A DNA stretch of 6,724 nt from Candidatus Aerophobota bacterium (GTDB lineage: Bacteria; Aerophobota; Aerophobia; Aerophobales; B3-G15), in NCBI GenBank assembly GCA_011372105.1, contig DRTT01000053.1, positions 1 through 6,724 on the forward strand. Reading direction: 5' to 3'. The notes under the pieces were generated by a model that saw only the letters and a list, made by a program, of their open reading frames with translations, was not told where the DNA came from and did not search any database. This document shows positions 6,030-6,724 of this stretch, piece by piece. Each line of letters begins with the position of its first letter. Position 1 is the stretch's first letter. Made by a program: the position numbers and the translations under genes.

Positions 6030-6724
6030 TCAAACTTCTTTGACGGTTTGTTTCCATCCTTTTTCTAAACCAAGTCTTCTGGCAAGATTTAGAACTTTTC
6101 TGTATTCTTCTTTCTTAACCTTTCTATTCAGCTCATTAAGATGGAGAGCTTTATAAGCCGGGAAATACTGGTTCATTATACTCACATAAGTTTCAGAAGA
6201 AATTTCCTCTTTTATAAATTTTAGAACTTTTTCGCTTTTTGAAATATCGTTAGGAAGCACAAGATGTCTTATAATAAGTCCCTTGCAGGCTATCCCATCT
6301 GGGGACAGTTTTAATTCTCCAACCTGCCTGTACATTTCCTTTACAGCTTTTTTTGCCACCTCAAAATAATCCTGTGCATTGGAGTATCTTTTAGCCTCCT
6401 CTTCTCCCCCATATTTTATATCGGGAAGATATATATCTACTATCCCCTCAAGAAGTTTTAAAGTCTCAACTTTTTCATAGCCTCCACAATTATAGACAAT
6501 TGGTATTTTCAGCCCCCCGTCTATTGCTCTATCAATAGCTGCCAGTATTTGAGGGGTAAAATGAGTGGGAGTAACAAAATTTATGTTATGGCAACCTCTT
6601 TTTTGTAAGATTAACATTATCTCGGCTAATCTTTCAATGGTGATTTTTTTTCCATAGCCAAGTTGTGAAATCGGGTAGTTTTGACAGAAGACGCATCTCA
6701 GACTGCAATGAGTTAAAAAAATTG
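6030..6724 (-). CDS. PflX-like (COG1313) radical SAM protein (5' end beyond window)
   Basis: The frame stays open to the right edge, giving 230 visible residues; full-length relatives have roughly 300, so about 70 N-terminal residues are missing. Cys at visible positions 6, 10 and 13 (CSLRCVFCQNYPISQ) form the C-x3-C-x2-C motif that holds the [4Fe-4S] cluster cleaving S-adenosylmethionine. A Met at 6617 is the first ATG inside the window but cannot be the start, because this motif lies upstream of it in frame. Further family signatures are INFVTPTHFTPQIL, IPIVYNCGGYE, GIVDIYLPDIKY, RHLVLPND and MNQYFPAYKA. These place it in the PflX group, related to pyruvate formate-lyase activating enzymes but without an established substrate. 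No glycyl radical enzyme is visible nearby. It is the first visible gene of the group continuing into ktrB; a functional link to K+ uptake is not known. Confidence 0.9.
   Translation of the reverse strand, partial: IFLTHCSLRCVFCQNYPISQLGYGKKITIERLAEIMLILQKRGCHNINFVTPTHFTPQILAAIDRAIDGGLKIPIVYNCGGYEKVETLKLLEGIVDIYLPDIKYGGEEEAKRYSNAQDYFEVAKKAVKEMYRQVGELKLSPDGIACKGLIIRHLVLPNDISKSEKVLKFIKEEISSETYVSIMNQYFPAYKALHLNELNRKVKKEEYRKVLNLARRLGLEKGWKQTVKEV

Noticed and set aside
6615..6617. ATG as the start of the radical SAM gene
   Set aside because: The C-x3-C-x2-C motif needed for catalysis is encoded upstream in the same frame, so this Met is internal.
1..6724. CRISPR array, insertion sequence, prophage or defence system
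   Set aside because: No regularly spaced repeats, transposase, integrase or defence-type domains are present; all genes are recognisable housekeeping or metabolic families.

Overview
The window looks like chromosome from a low-GC bacterium that is probably anaerobic and possibly thermophilic. Arg is mostly AGA, Ile is often ATA, and the proteins are rich in Lys, Glu and Ile. A consensus-like sigma70 promoter and a bacterial class II tRNA-Leu without encoded CCA point to Bacteria. An oxygen-sensitive radical SAM enzyme and a CoA-enzyme activase point to an anaerobe. The phylum cannot be named from this sequence.

Everything recognisable is on the minus strand, so transcription runs from high to low coordinates. 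From right to left: (1) a PflX-like (COG1313) radical SAM protein, cut at its N terminus by the window edge; (2) a TrkH/KtrB-type K+ channel subunit starting one base after the radical SAM stop; (3) its RCK regulatory partner KtrA/TrkA, four bases further on; (4) tRNA-Leu with anticodon GAG; (5) mgtE, a gated Mg2+ channel/transporter; (6) a large CoA-enzyme activase of the BadF/BcrA/HgdC ATPase family with two complete ATPase domains in one chain, running off the left edge. The long plus-strand reading frames are shadows of these genes.

ktrB and ktrA form a complete two-part K+ uptake system. With the radical SAM gene they very likely share one operon, whose promoter lies outside the window. 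tRNA-Leu and mgtE follow in the same direction; each has at best a weak candidate promoter, and the 168 bp between them holds two inverted repeats. The activase has its own near-perfect promoter (TTGACA, 16 bp, TATAAT) in the 125 bp gap after mgtE.

The most notable item is the activase. Each of its two ATPase domains keeps both cysteines that in homodimeric relatives share one [4Fe-4S] cluster, and both pairs are offset by exactly 312 residues. One chain could therefore form a 'dimer' by itself. After the second domain a Cys-rich motif shows that the protein continues into the extra region of the long, poorly characterised members of this family. No clearly new system, CRISPR array, insertion sequence or prophage was seen.
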